Part shown: piece after piece, positions 26,423 through 35,134 of the stretch
Numbering within the stretch: position 1 is the first letter of the stretch
Layout: each line of letters opens with the position of its first letter
Made by a program: the position numbers and the translations under genes
The notes under the pieces: generated by a model
What the model was told of the DNA's origin: nothing
Databases searched by the model: none
Seen by the model: only the letters and a program-made list of their open reading frames with translations
Source of the DNA: Gammaproteobacteria bacterium
Lineage (GTDB): Bacteria; Pseudomonadota; Gammaproteobacteria; Arenicellales; Poriferihabitantaceae
Assembly: GCA_022822625.1 (NCBI GenBank)
Contig: JAJEAV010000024.1
Span: 1 to 37,595 of the forward strand
Length of the DNA: 37,595 nt
Direction: 5' to 3'

Positions 26423-27397
26423 ATGCTAACGATAGATGGACTGCAATACTCCAACTGGAGTCGGCAAATCTTTGAGCAGATGCGTGAGGGCGATCTGGAT
26501 TGTGTCCATGTTACCCTCGCCTACCATGAAACCTGCCTGGAAGCGCTGCGTAATGTGGCCTTCTGGAACCGGATGTTCGAGCAGCACGGTGACCTGATAT
26601 GCAGGGTTCACAGCAGTCCGGACGTTTTAAGCGCAAGGGAACAGGGTAAAACCGGTATTGTGTTTGGGTTTCAGAATTGCTCGCCGATTGAAGACGATTA
26701 TGCTCTGGTGGAGATTTTCCATGCTCTGGGTGTGCGGTTCATGCAACTCAGTTATAACAACCAGAGTTTGTTGGCGACGGGATGTTATGAAGAAGATGAT
26801 CCGGGCATTACCCGCTTTGGCAAACAGATAATCAAGGAAATGAATCGAGTGGGCATGGTCATTGATATGTCGCACAGTGCTGAATTCTCCACCCTGGAAG
26901 CCATCGAGTTGTCAGAACGTCCCATCGCGATCACCCACGCCAATCCGGTATTTTTTCATCCTGCCCGTCGGAACAAGTCGGATATGGTGCTCAAGGCCCT
27001 TGGAGAAAGTGGGGGGATGCTGGGGTTCAGCCTGTATCCGTTTCATTTGAGGAATGGGTCGGACTGCACACTGGAGGATTTTTGCAGGATGGTGGGAGAT
27101 ACGGCAGAGATGATCGGAATTGATCATATCGGTATTGGGTCGGATTTATGCCAGGATCAGCCTGATTCAGTAGTCAACTGGATGCGGAACGGGCGATGGA
27201 GCAAGGATGCGGATTATGGTGAAGGGTCGATATCAAATGCGGGCTGGCCGAACCAGCCCGGCTGGTTCAGTAATTCCACCCACTACCGGAATATCGCAAC
27301 CGGTCTGGAGAAGGCCGGGTTTTCCAGTGAGAATATAGAACAAGTCATGGGTAAAAACTGGCTGAGCTTTTTCGAAAATTCATTTGGCCCAGCGTAA
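26423..27397 (+). CDS. membrane dipeptidase-like protein (M19 family) with an altered metal site
   Basis: The 324-residue amidohydrolase-fold protein aligns with M19 dipeptidases. It keeps H151 (DMSHSAE), H172 (ITHANP) and D241 (GIGSDLCQD). It lacks the N-terminal H-x-D: where homologues read DGHND it reads DGLQY (4-8). The bridging Glu of E-G-x is replaced around Q84 (FGFQNCSP). So three ligands of the usual two-zinc centre are missing. There is no signal peptide. ATG 26423 has AGAGAAG upstream and begins at the first strand. It is probably a specialised hydrolase or a one-metal enzyme linked to the ALDH pathway. Confidence 0.85.
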   Translation: MLTIDGLQYSNWSRQIFEQMREGDLDCVHVTLAYHETCLEALRNVAFWNRMFEQHGDLICRVHSSPDVLSAREQGKTGIVFGFQNCSPIEDDYALVEIFHALGVRFMQLSYNNQSLLATGCYEEDDPGITRFGKQIIKEMNRVGMVIDMSHSAEFSTLEAIELSERPIAITHANPVFFHPARRNKSDMVLKALGESGGMLGFSLYPFHLRNGSDCTLEDFCRMVGDTAEMIGIDHIGIGSDLCQDQPDSVVNWMRNGRWSKDADYGEGSISNAGWPNQPGWFSNSTHYRNIATGLEKAGFSSENIEQVMGKNWLSFFENSFGPA

Positions 27398-27596
27398 AAG
27401 ATTAAGGAAGCCATGGCTGAATTTCAGGTGTTGCCGATGGAGCAGTAACGCTCCAAGCGATACCATTGGTGACGGCTTGTCGAACTTGCATGGGAATGGA
27501 ATGGGTTGGAGAAAAACAGGGTACGGTTGAAATTATCAGATAACCCTCCATAATTCACTTGTTCCCCCTTCCTGAAGGCCAGTCTTGAATTTGTCC

Positions 27597-28841
27597 ATGT
27601 CCGGCAAAGTAACATCATTTCGGAAATTCGATGTGGAAAAAATCCGCAACGACTTTCCGGTGCTTCACAGAGAAGTCAATGGAAATCCATTGGTCTATCT
27701 CGATAATGGCGCGTCATCCCAGAAACCCAAACAGGTGATTGATCGGATGACCAGATATTATGAGCATGAGCATGCCAACATTCACCGAGGTGTTCATCAT
27801 TTAAGCCAGAGAGCGACTGACTCCTATGAACAGGTCAGGGAGGCAACCTGTAATTACCTGAATGCTGCAAGCAGTCGTGAAATCCTGTTCACCCGAGGCA
27901 CCACTGAAAGCATCAACCTGGTCGCGTGTTCCTGGGGGAGGCATTTTCTCAAGGAAGGAGATGAAATCATTATTTCGACCATGGAACACCACTCCAATAT
28001 CGTACCCTGGCAAATGACATGTGAGGAGCGGGGGGCAAAACTGAAAGTCATCCCAATCTCCAAAGCAGGAGAACTCGATATGGAGGCTTTTCAGAATTTA
28101 CTGAATGAGCGTACTCGGCTGGTTTCTCTGGTGCATGTCTCAAATGCATTGGGCACGATCAATCCCGTCAAGGAAATTATCAATCTTGCTCATCAATGCA
28201 ATGCACTGGTGTTGCTAGACGGTGCCCAGGCATTGCCGCATATGAAAGTGGACATGCGTGCTCTGGATGTCGATTTCTATGCATTTTCAGCACACAAGAT
28301 GCTGGGTCCGACGGGTCTTGGCATTTTGTATGGAAGGGAGTCCCTGCTGGATTCAATGCCGCCTTATCAGGGCGGCGGGGAGATGATTGAGCGGGTCACT
28401 TTCGAGAAAACCACATACAACGAATTACCATTCAAGTTTGAGGCAGGTACTCCCAATATCGCAGATACCATTGCTTTTGGTTCTGCACTGGAATACTACG
28501 ATGAGTTTGATCAAGATGAACTGATCGCACATGAACAAGACCTGCTTGCCTATGCAGGCCAACGATTGAGCCAGGTTGACGGCATCGAATTTGTTGGAAT
28601 GGCCAGGGACAAGGCAGGAGTCATATCATTTAATCTGAAGGACATACACCCGTTCGATGTCGGTACAATCCTGGATCAGATGGGGATTGCGGTTAGAACC
28701 GGGCACCACTGCACTCAGCCACTGATGGACTTTTATGGGATAGTCGGTACGGTGAGAGCGTCGTTTGCGTTTTACAACAATCAGACTGATGTCGATGCGC
28801 TAGTCGACGGTGTTGAAAAGGCATCCGCCATTCTCTTGTAG
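27597..28841 (+). CDS. sufS: cysteine desulfurase SufS (group II)
   Basis: SufS takes sulfur from cysteine as a persulfide for Fe-S cluster assembly. The 414 residues contain the PLP lysine K234 in SAHKMLGPTG, STMEHHSN (127-134), D208/Q211 (LLDGAQ), and the active cysteine C372 in RTGHHCTQPLM, within the short lobe typical of SufS rather than IscS. ATG 27597 is taken; an in-frame TTG at 27585 is an alternative, and neither has a clear ribosome site. It is followed by sufE after 35 bases, while sufBCD are not in the window. Confidence 0.94.
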   Translation: MSGKVTSFRKFDVEKIRNDFPVLHREVNGNPLVYLDNGASSQKPKQVIDRMTRYYEHEHANIHRGVHHLSQRATDSYEQVREATCNYLNAASSREILFTRGTTESINLVACSWGRHFLKEGDEIIISTMEHHSNIVPWQMTCEERGAKLKVIPISKAGELDMEAFQNLLNERTRLVSLVHVSNALGTINPVKEIINLAHQCNALVLLDGAQALPHMKVDMRALDVDFYAFSAHKMLGPTGLGILYGRESLLDSMPPYQGGGEMIERVTFEKTTYNELPFKFEAGTPNIADTIAFGSALEYYDEFDQDELIAHEQDLLAYAGQRLSQVDGIEFVGMARDKAGVISFNLKDIHPFDVGTILDQMGIAVRTGHHCTQPLMDFYGIVGTVRASFAFYNNQTDVDALVDGVEKASAILL

Positions 28842-28876
28842 GGACTACTTTCGTTAGGCAGCCAGGCAGTCATTCC

Positions 28877-29302
28877 ATGTCATCCAGCATTGACGAAATA
28901 CAGGATCAAGTCATTGAAGAATTTCAACTGTTTGATCAATGGATAGAGAAGTACGAATACATCATTGAATTGGGTAAGAACCTGCCTGGTCTTGACGATC
29001 AGTACATGCGAGATGAAAACCTGGTGCCCGGCTGTCAAAGTCGAGTATGGTTACATGCCGAACTCAAGGGAGGCAAGGCTGTCTATGCGGCCGACAGCGA
29101 TGCGATCATCACCAAGGGAATTATTGCTCTACTGATTCGTGTACTTTCCGAACAGCCACCAGAGAAAGTTCATGAGGCCGAGTTGTATTTCATTGATCGG
29201 ATTGGTCTGAAAGACCATCTTTCCTCAACGCGCTCGAACGGTCTGGTGAGTATGATTAATAAAATGCGTACAGTAGCCCGAGATTTGTCTAAAATTGCCT
29301 AA
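28877..29302 (+). CDS. sufE: sulfur acceptor protein SufE
   Basis: SufE accepts persulfide sulfur from SufS and passes it to the SufBCD scaffold, and it stimulates the desulfurase. The 141 residues match the family length. The acceptor C53 lies in VPGCQSRVW, and LGKNLPGLD upstream of it and IKGIIALLI-type helices (TKGIIALLIRVLS) downstream are family marks. Co-transcription with sufS is likely. Confidence 0.94.
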   Translation: MSSSIDEIQDQVIEEFQLFDQWIEKYEYIIELGKNLPGLDDQYMRDENLVPGCQSRVWLHAELKGGKAVYAADSDAIITKGIIALLIRVLSEQPPEKVHEAELYFIDRIGLKDHLSSTRSNGLVSMINKMRTVARDLSKIA

Positions 29303-29437
29303 AAACGGCCTGGATGGACATTTGGTTGTCTATCATTTAGACTTGTATTTCGATTGATGTTCTGATGCCAGATATTCGATCGTTGTACCGTTTGTCTATA
29401 CTCACAACTATTATTATATTTTAAATAGGGGGAACCC

Positions 29438-30430
29438 ATGAAATTTTACCAAACCGGTTGCATTGCGATTGCTTCTTTCATCGCAGCCAGCGGCCTTGTT
29501 TTCGGGGCTGAAAAGCCGGGCGAGGGCGTTACCGTACGTCCCATTGAAGGTACGGTGCTGGAAGAGAGGTTTCAGAACCGGATTATCTACCGGGCTCTCG
29601 AAGAACTTGGCTATACGATTGGCGATTCCCAATCCGTCGAGTATCAAACGATTCACCTGGCACTTGGATCCGGGGACGGGGATTTTACGACTGTCCACTG
29701 GGACCCGTTACATCTGGCTTTTTACGAAGAGGCTGGTGGTGATTCAACAATGACCAAGGTCGGACACCTGATTAGTGGTGCCCTGCAGGGGTATCTGGTG
29801 GACAAGGCTTCTTTCGATGCAGGCATCACCAATATCGGGGATCTCAAGGACCCTGAGGTCGCAGCCCGTTTCGATGCGGATGGCAATGGCACAGCCGACT
29901 TGGCCGGTTGCCCGCCCGGCTGGGGTTGCGAGCGTGTCATCGAACACCATCTGGAAGAATTTGGTCTGCGTGATACAGTCACGCACAACCAGGGTGCCTA
30001 TAATGCAGTCATTGCCGAAACCATCGCACGCATGGAGGCCGGCGAGTCGGTCATCTATTACACATGGACACCGTACTGGGTTTCGGGTGTTCTGGTTCCG
30101 GGCGAGAATGTCGAATGGATCGAGGTACCGTACTCTTCGCTACCCGACGGTCGGACTGACAACACGGTCTATGATGGTCGTGAACTAGGATTTGCAGTCA
30201 ATGAATTACGTGTCCTGGCGAATAAAGATTTTCTGGATGCCAACCCGGCTGCGGCAAAATTGTTCGAGTTAGCGAAAATCGACATCAATGACGTATCGGC
30301 CCAGAACAACCAAATGCAGAGAGGTGAGGATTCGCTTGAGGCGATCGAGAGCCATGTTGAAGCCTGGATCGAGAAAAACAGGGATGCATTCAACGGTTGG
30401 ATCGCCGCTGCACGGGATGCCGCTGGCTGA
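29438..30430 (+). CDS. proX: glycine betaine/proline ABC transporter, substrate-binding protein
   Basis: This periplasmic binding protein of 330 residues has a signal peptide (about 1-24, cleavage after VFGA). The aromatic cage that binds the quaternary ammonium group in E. coli ProX is kept: W88 (VHWDPLH), W162 (PGWGCE) and W210 (YYTWTPYW). The C158/C164 disulfide pair and THNQGAYNA are also present. It should therefore bind glycine betaine or a similar methylated amine. AGGGGGAA precedes the ATG closely. Unusually, it stands alone on the plus strand, convergent with the ferredoxin and with proV-proW over 1.5 kb away on the other strand. Confidence 0.95.
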   Translation: MKFYQTGCIAIASFIAASGLVFGAEKPGEGVTVRPIEGTVLEERFQNRIIYRALEELGYTIGDSQSVEYQTIHLALGSGDGDFTTVHWDPLHLAFYEEAGGDSTMTKVGHLISGALQGYLVDKASFDAGITNIGDLKDPEVAARFDADGNGTADLAGCPPGWGCERVIEHHLEEFGLRDTVTHNQGAYNAVIAETIARMEAGESVIYYTWTPYWVSGVLVPGENVEWIEVPYSSLPDGRTDNTVYDGRELGFAVNELRVLANKDFLDANPAAAKLFELAKIDINDVSAQNNQMQRGEDSLEAIESHVEAWIEKNRDAFNGWIAAARDAAG

Positions 30431-30481
30431 CCACCTGAACCAAGCAGGACCTACCCGATTCAGTTATTTTCTACCGAGATT

Positions 30482-30563
30482 CTAAGCGAACATGCTTAGC
30501 GGTCGGGCATCCTGCCACCGTTTCTGTCTCAGCCAATCCCGGCAGTTGTTGCTGGGATTGGCT
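30482..30563 (+). terminator. hairpins after proX, possible terminator
   Basis: A small stem CTAAGC/GCTTAG (30482-30487 with 30494-30499) is followed by a strong 14-bp stem with one G-T wobble: AGCCAATCCCGGCA (30531-30544) with TGCTGGGATTGGCT (30550-30563), loop GTTGT. It begins about 100 bases past the proX stop. No T-run follows, so it may instead act as an mRNA 3' stabiliser. Confidence 0.45.
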
Positions 30564-30885
30564 ATGTCCGCCTGAATTCGCAATGCAATGGATGATGTAG
30601 CAGTTTTACAGGCACAAGTTCGTACTGTATTGACTCCTGACTGATCGCATCGTATTTACTTGATTATTGATTCCTACATCATTACCCGATGAAAAGCCCT
30701 CCCGACGGCTAGGCAATTCTTCCGGCATAGCGGGTGCATCAACTCTACAAGCCAGCGTAGTTGATCTGCAATTCAAAAGGGTGTGCACAATATCGCTGGA
30801 TATAGACTTCTTCCAGGCATTTTCTGGCTTATGGTGGGTTGCATGCGCAACAATTTATGGGATGTCGATATATACGGTATGGAAG
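30564..30885. other. stretch without a supported gene
   Basis: After the proX hairpin I see no frame with gene-like features on either strand. A plus-strand frame near 30667-30939 is open but lacks a good start and any recognisable motif. Confidence 0.4.
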
Positions 30886-31083
30886 TCAAATGCTGGGGGC
30901 ATTTTTGGTAAAGAGATCGGTGTCTGGCAGTTCGTATAACGCTCCTGCTGCACCTATGGCAGATTCCACGATCTCTTTCGAGTGTTCATCAATCCATTCA
31001 ATTGGAAACTCAGGCCAGGAGGAGTCGTATCGCCTAGTGTGCCAAGGATGACTCGAGTCTTCTTCACCTGATCCTGTAGCGAT
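30886..31083 (-). pseudogene. possible frameshifted remnant downstream of the ferredoxin
   Basis: On the minus strand, just after the ferredoxin stop, one frame (31122 to about 30990) reads ITSLTDRPESLQDQVKK, and another (31083 to the TGA at 30886-30888) reads PEFPIEWIDEHSKEIVES and GALYELPDTDLFTKN without a start codon. Both are protein-like in composition and overlap, as expected from a frameshift in an old gene. I do not recognise the family. It may be chance. Confidence 0.25.
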
Positions 31084-31122
31084 TCAGGGCGGTCAGTAAG
31101 ACTGGTTATCGGTTGCCCATGA

Positions 31123-31443
31123 TCAATACTGCTTTTCCGGTACGTTGACGATGAGTCCGTCCATATCCCCGGTAATCTTCAGTTGGCAACTCAGGCGGCT
31201 GGTTTCGTCTGCGTCTTCGACAAAGTCCAGCATTTCCTCTTCCAGAATTTCCTTGGGTGGCAGACGGTCTACCCAGGACGGATCGATGCGTACATGGCAG
31301 GTTGCACAGCTACACGCACCGCCGCACTCGGCCAGTATGCCCTGTAAGTCATTGTACCTGGCAACAGCCATTACGCTATCCCCAAGCGGGGCATCAAGAG
31401 CATGCTCGGTTCCGTCGTGGAGAATGTAATGGATGGTTGGCAT
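31123..31443 (-). CDS. [2Fe-2S] ferredoxin, adrenodoxin type
   Basis: This 106-residue electron carrier has cluster ligands C40, C46, C49 and C86 in the C-x5-C-x2-C ... C spacing (ECGGACSCATCHV and SRLSCQL); C44 is an extra cysteine between them. The acidic stretch EILEEEMLDFVEDADE (65-80) is the partner-binding surface seen in adrenodoxin-like proteins. It is the natural electron donor candidate for the Rieske oxygenase 3.7 kb upstream on the same strand. No ferredoxin reductase is in the window. Confidence 0.92.
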   Translation of the reverse strand: MPTIHYILHDGTEHALDAPLGDSVMAVARYNDLQGILAECGGACSCATCHVRIDPSWVDRLPPKEILEEEMLDFVEDADETSRLSCQLKITGDMDGLIVNVPEKQY

Positions 31444-31928
31444 ATAGTCTTAATGAAATGCTACGTCCGGATTGTTGCAATTGCCAGGGATGCGGTATGA
31501 CATTGCTGGCCGATCTTCCGGAAAGAAAATCCATTAACCCCTACCTGCACCGGGTATCCTGAATGGGATACTTGCAGTTTCGCAAAAGCCGTATTTTGCG
31601 CGATTATACTGGATTCAGGGAATGATTATACAATTGGAAACATATCCATATACCTTGTCAAAATTCAAATAGGCTTTACGAGAGCATTTTTCCCATGACC
31701 TCCAAGGCTCCTTCCAGTATCTGATTTTTCATTCGTCGAGAATTGCCGGAGTAGAAATTTTCACCGGATTGGTCGTCGTGGGTGAATTGGTGATGCTGTC
31801 AGGGATCCAGCAAGAGGTCAGGCCAGTATGATAATACTGGCTTTACCGAGACAGAGACCAGATTCTTGTCTGGGATGAAGGATGTCTACCTTCGTTTCAT
31901 CGAACATTGAATATGCAAATATCCTTCC
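31444..31928. other. gap between proW and ferredoxin with a possible decayed coding end
   Basis: No intact gene. On the minus strand a frame from 31798 to the TAA at 31676 is open and protein-like (HQFTHDDQSGENFYSG, then MKNQILEGALEVMGKMLS). It is bounded upstream by an in-frame TGA at 31799-31801 and has no family I recognise. A TATAAT-like element upstream of the ferredoxin (minus strand, near 31622-31632) could be its own promoter. Confidence 0.3.
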
Positions 31929-32948
31929 TTATTCCCCACCCTGTTCTTGTTTGACCTTGCGGAGCCGGGTTTGTTCATGTTGGTTAGCCTCATCATGCTG
32001 TTTCGTGCGTTTACAGGCATCCAAAATGGCAAAAATCAGTCCGGTTGGTCCTCCCTGCCACCAATGACGGTAGCCCCGTTCGCGCCCCGACCGGGTTACT
32101 CCCTGGGTAATGCGGTCAAGTACGATTGCCAAGATCACGATCCCGAGACCTCCGACGATCGCCTTGCCTGCATCCAACCGTCCCATGGCACGCAAAACCT
32201 CGTTACCAAGTCCCTTGACGGCGATCATCGAGGCAATCACCACCATCGACAGCGACAGCATGATTGCCTGATTGACACCCGCCATGATTGTTGGCATGGC
32301 TAGCGGCAGTTCGACTTTCAACATGATTTGCGAAGGGCTGGCACCGAAAGCACGGGCTGCTTCGACAACGCTCTGATTGACTTGCCGTATCCCCAAGGCC
32401 GTGAGGCGGATGAGCGGCGGTACCGCAAAAACGATAGTCACGATGACCCCTGAGACATTGCCGATTCCCACCAGCATGACCACCGGAACCAAGTAGACGA
32501 AAGCGGGAATCGTCTGCATTGTATCAAGCACGGGACGGACTGCGGCCTGAAAACGGTCGGATTTTGCCGCCAGTACCCCCAGTGGAAAACCGATTACCAG
32601 GCACATAATGACCGAACACAGTACGATAGCGAGCGTCGTCATGGCCAATGCCCATGCCCCGGGATCCAACAGTCCAAGCGCAACAAGGGAGATGCAGACG
32701 ATGATGGCTACGCGGCGTCCTGAAAGCTGCCATGCCAGCAATGTCAGCAACACGATCATGACCGTTGGAGGTACAGTCTGAAAAACGTTTTCAACGGAAT
32801 TGATGCTGTCGTTCAGAAAGTGCTTGACCGGCTGGATCGTGCCACGATTTGCCGTAGCCCATTGCTTGATGCCGTCCGCCCAGTCGGCAATGCCGAGGTC
32901 AAGATACTGAAATGGATCCAGTGGGCTGAATGCGCTATCGTCGTTCAT
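31929..32948 (-). CDS. proW: glycine betaine/proline ABC transporter, permease
   Basis: This inner-membrane permease of 339 residues has a long amphipathic N-terminal region as in ProW, then about six membrane segments with the binding-protein-dependent transport motif (EAARAFGASPSQIMLKVELPLAMPTI, seen here as EAARAFGASPSQ and VELPLAMPTI). It starts directly at the proV stop, so the two are coupled. The C terminus after the last segment is long, basic and hydrophilic. It should form the channel with proV and receive substrate from the ProX at 29.4 kb. Confidence 0.94.
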   Translation of the reverse strand: MNDDSAFSPLDPFQYLDLGIADWADGIKQWATANRGTIQPVKHFLNDSINSVENVFQTVPPTVMIVLLTLLAWQLSGRRVAIIVCISLVALGLLDPGAWALAMTTLAIVLCSVIMCLVIGFPLGVLAAKSDRFQAAVRPVLDTMQTIPAFVYLVPVVMLVGIGNVSGVIVTIVFAVPPLIRLTALGIRQVNQSVVEAARAFGASPSQIMLKVELPLAMPTIMAGVNQAIMLSLSMVVIASMIAVKGLGNEVLRAMGRLDAGKAIVGGLGIVILAIVLDRITQGVTRSGRERGYRHWWQGGPTGLIFAILDACKRTKQHDEANQHEQTRLRKVKQEQGGE

Positions 32949-34040
32949 CTATGAAACTCCTGTCGTATCATGAAGACGGCCCTGGATGCCCCGAATCAGG
33001 GCCTTTTTGGTAACGACACCGATGCTTTTTCCGTCTTCCTCGATGATTAGCGGCGCATCCGTGTCGATGGAGAGTTCGGCAAGGCGGTCAAGAGTATCGT
33101 CAGGGTACGCAGTCAGCAGACCAGATTTGCTCAAGGGCCCTGTCTGCTCCTCGTAATCTGTCATGGATTCCATGATACGGGCTGCCGTGACAAGATGAAG
33201 CTTGGAAATCCCCGCCACGAAGTCGGCCACATAGGAGTCATTGGGTTCCATCACGATTTGTTCCGGTGTCCCCACCTGGACCAGCATGCCTTCCCGCATG
33301 ATCGCGATGCGGTCTCCGATGCGGATCGCCTCATCTAGGTCGTGCGTAATGAACAGCGTGGTCTTCTTCATCTCCTTGGCCAGTTGCATGAACTGATCCT
33401 GCAACTGGCGCCGAATCAGTGGGTCCAGCGCCGAAAAGGGCTCATCCATCAGCAGGAAGTGCGGGTCGGCGGCAATGGCCCTTGCCAGTCCGACACGCTG
33501 CTGCATGCCACCGGAAAGTTCGTCCGGATAACGATCACCCCATCCGATCAGTTCAACGATTTCTATGGCCTTGTCGGCAACCTCAAAGCGTACCTTCCGA
33601 TCATGCCTGCGCACTTCAAGTGCAAAGGCCACGTTCTCGCGTACCGTGCGATGAGGCATCAGTGCCATGTTCTGAAATACCATGCCCATCTTGGAAGCTC
33701 GCAACTCCCGAAGACCGGTTGGACTGAGGGTGCCGATGTTTTCGCCTTCTATCCAGACTTCACCTGCCGTTGGCTCGATCAAGCGGTTCAGATGTCGGAT
33801 CAGGGTGGATTTGCCAGATCCAGAAAGTCCCATGACACAGAAAATCTCCCCTTCATTGACCGAAAACGACACGTCCTGAACGCCTATGACGCATCCGAAA
33901 TGCTTCAGGACATCCTCCTTGGTAAGGCCTTCCGACCTGATGGCATCCATGGCATGGTCTGCGTCATTGCCGAATATCTTCCAGAGTTTCCGGCATTCGA
34001 TCACTGGTTCGGTATCACTCCGGAGTTTTTCACTTTGCAT
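32949..34040 (-). CDS. proV: glycine betaine/proline ABC transporter, ATP-binding protein
   Basis: This ABC ATPase of 363 residues has Walker A GLSGSGKST at 71-79, Q-loop VFQNMALMPHRTV, signature LSGGMQQR at 175-182, Walker B LLMDEP at 196-201 and the His switch in ITHDLDEA. The C-terminal part, about 275-360, forms CBS-like repeats, which sense ionic strength or nucleotides in OpuA/ProV relatives. The start overlaps the stop of the 2-hydroxyacid dehydrogenase gene as TAATG, placing the transporter in the same operon as the enzymes. Confidence 0.95.
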   Translation of the reverse strand: MQSEKLRSDTEPVIECRKLWKIFGNDADHAMDAIRSEGLTKEDVLKHFGCVIGVQDVSFSVNEGEIFCVMGLSGSGKSTLIRHLNRLIEPTAGEVWIEGENIGTLSPTGLRELRASKMGMVFQNMALMPHRTVRENVAFALEVRRHDRKVRFEVADKAIEIVELIGWGDRYPDELSGGMQQRVGLARAIAADPHFLLMDEPFSALDPLIRRQLQDQFMQLAKEMKKTTLFITHDLDEAIRIGDRIAIMREGMLVQVGTPEQIVMEPNDSYVADFVAGISKLHLVTAARIMESMTDYEEQTGPLSKSGLLTAYPDDTLDRLAELSIDTDAPLIIEEDGKSIGVVTKKALIRGIQGRLHDTTGVS

Positions 34041-35074
34041 TAATATCCTAGCTCCCTGTTGACGCGGTTGACCAGATCAATTCCATCTGCGAATCGTTGT
34101 AGATTGCGGAAGAACAGATCCAGAGTCTGTGAAACGTAACTGTCACCATCATCGGCCGACACATGAGGCGTGATGATCAGGTTCGGCGTCGACCAGAGCC
34201 GTGAGCCTTTTTCGATCGGCTCAGGGTTGAAGACGTCTAGTATGGCACCAGCCAATTTGCCGGCTTCGAGCTGGTCGCAAAGGGCATCGTAATCCATTAC
34301 TGATTGCCGTCCGATATTGACGATCCCACACGTGGGCTTGAGAATGCCTAGTCGCTTCCGGTCCATCATGCCATTCGTTTCCGGCGTTTCGGGCATCGCC
34401 AGATAGAGGATGTCCGCATGCGGCAGGACCGTGTCGATCTCACTGACCGGCACGACCCTGGTGCAACCCTCCACATCCCTGCCACGCCGGTTGATCCCGA
34501 TCAGGGTCGGACCAAGAGCTGCCAGTCTCTGGATCGCGGCACCACCGAGGCTTCCCGTACCCACTACGACGATCGTTCTGCCGGCAATTGAAGTGCCGTA
34601 GAGCGAGTTGTACACTCCGTTGTACTGGTTAGTGACGATGGCGGGAATGTGGTTGTGTATCATCAGTACCGCCATGAGCCCGTATTCCCCGGCCTTGTCT
34701 GAATGTACACCCTTGTTGTTGGTCAGTTCTACGTCCGCCGGAAGCCAGTCCAGTGGCAACAGGTGTTCGACACCTGCACCAATGCAGTGAATCCAGCGCA
34801 GATTCAGTGCCCGCTGTGCAAGTCCCTCGGTCGGCAGGTTCCAGGTCAGCAGAATATCCGCCTGAGCCATGGACGACCAGAAGTTGTTCTCGTCCCAATC
34901 GAAGAACGGGTCCACCCTGTCGGCTAGTTTTGGGAAATTTTCCAGGGCTTTATCGAACCGCTCCTTGTCGATAGTGAATACCTCCTCGCCCTCCGGCGTG
35001 TTTGGAAACGAACCGGCTGCCCATCGGTTATTCTTGACGTGGATACGGAGCTTGCCGGTGAATTCCTTGGCCAT
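34040..35074 (-). CDS. D-isomer-specific 2-hydroxyacid dehydrogenase
   Basis: This 344-residue oxidoreductase interconverts a 2-oxo acid and the D-2-hydroxyacid. The nucleotide motif is GTGSLGG (172-178), and catalytic R256 (NIGRQS), E285 (FNPEP) and H304 (ITPHVSA) are in place. Arg196-Arg197 after beta 2 (GINRRGR) suggests NADP(H). ATG 35074 is chosen because AGGGA lies five bases upstream; a GTG at 35098 is possible. It lies 60 bases after the oxygenase gene and overlaps proV. Its product or substrate is presumably a carbon skeleton made from the imported compound. Confidence 0.9.
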   Translation of the reverse strand: MAKEFTGKLRIHVKNNRWAAGSFPNTPEGEEVFTIDKERFDKALENFPKLADRVDPFFDWDENNFWSSMAQADILLTWNLPTEGLAQRALNLRWIHCIGAGVEHLLPLDWLPADVELTNNKGVHSDKAGEYGLMAVLMIHNHIPAIVTNQYNGVYNSLYGTSIAGRTIVVVGTGSLGGAAIQRLAALGPTLIGINRRGRDVEGCTRVVPVSEIDTVLPHADILYLAMPETPETNGMMDRKRLGILKPTCGIVNIGRQSVMDYDALCDQLEAGKLAGAILDVFNPEPIEKGSRLWSTPNLIITPHVSADDGDSYVSQTLDLFFRNLQRFADGIDLVNRVNRELGY

Positions 35075-35134
35075 CATTTCCCTTCGCTGGTTAAGCACAC
35101 TGTCGGTTCGATCGACTGAATCGAGGCTCCAGAA

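Noticed and set aside
33342..34043. 233-codon plus-strand frame opposite proV
   Set aside because: It is antisense to a gene with all ABC motifs and has no independent evidence.
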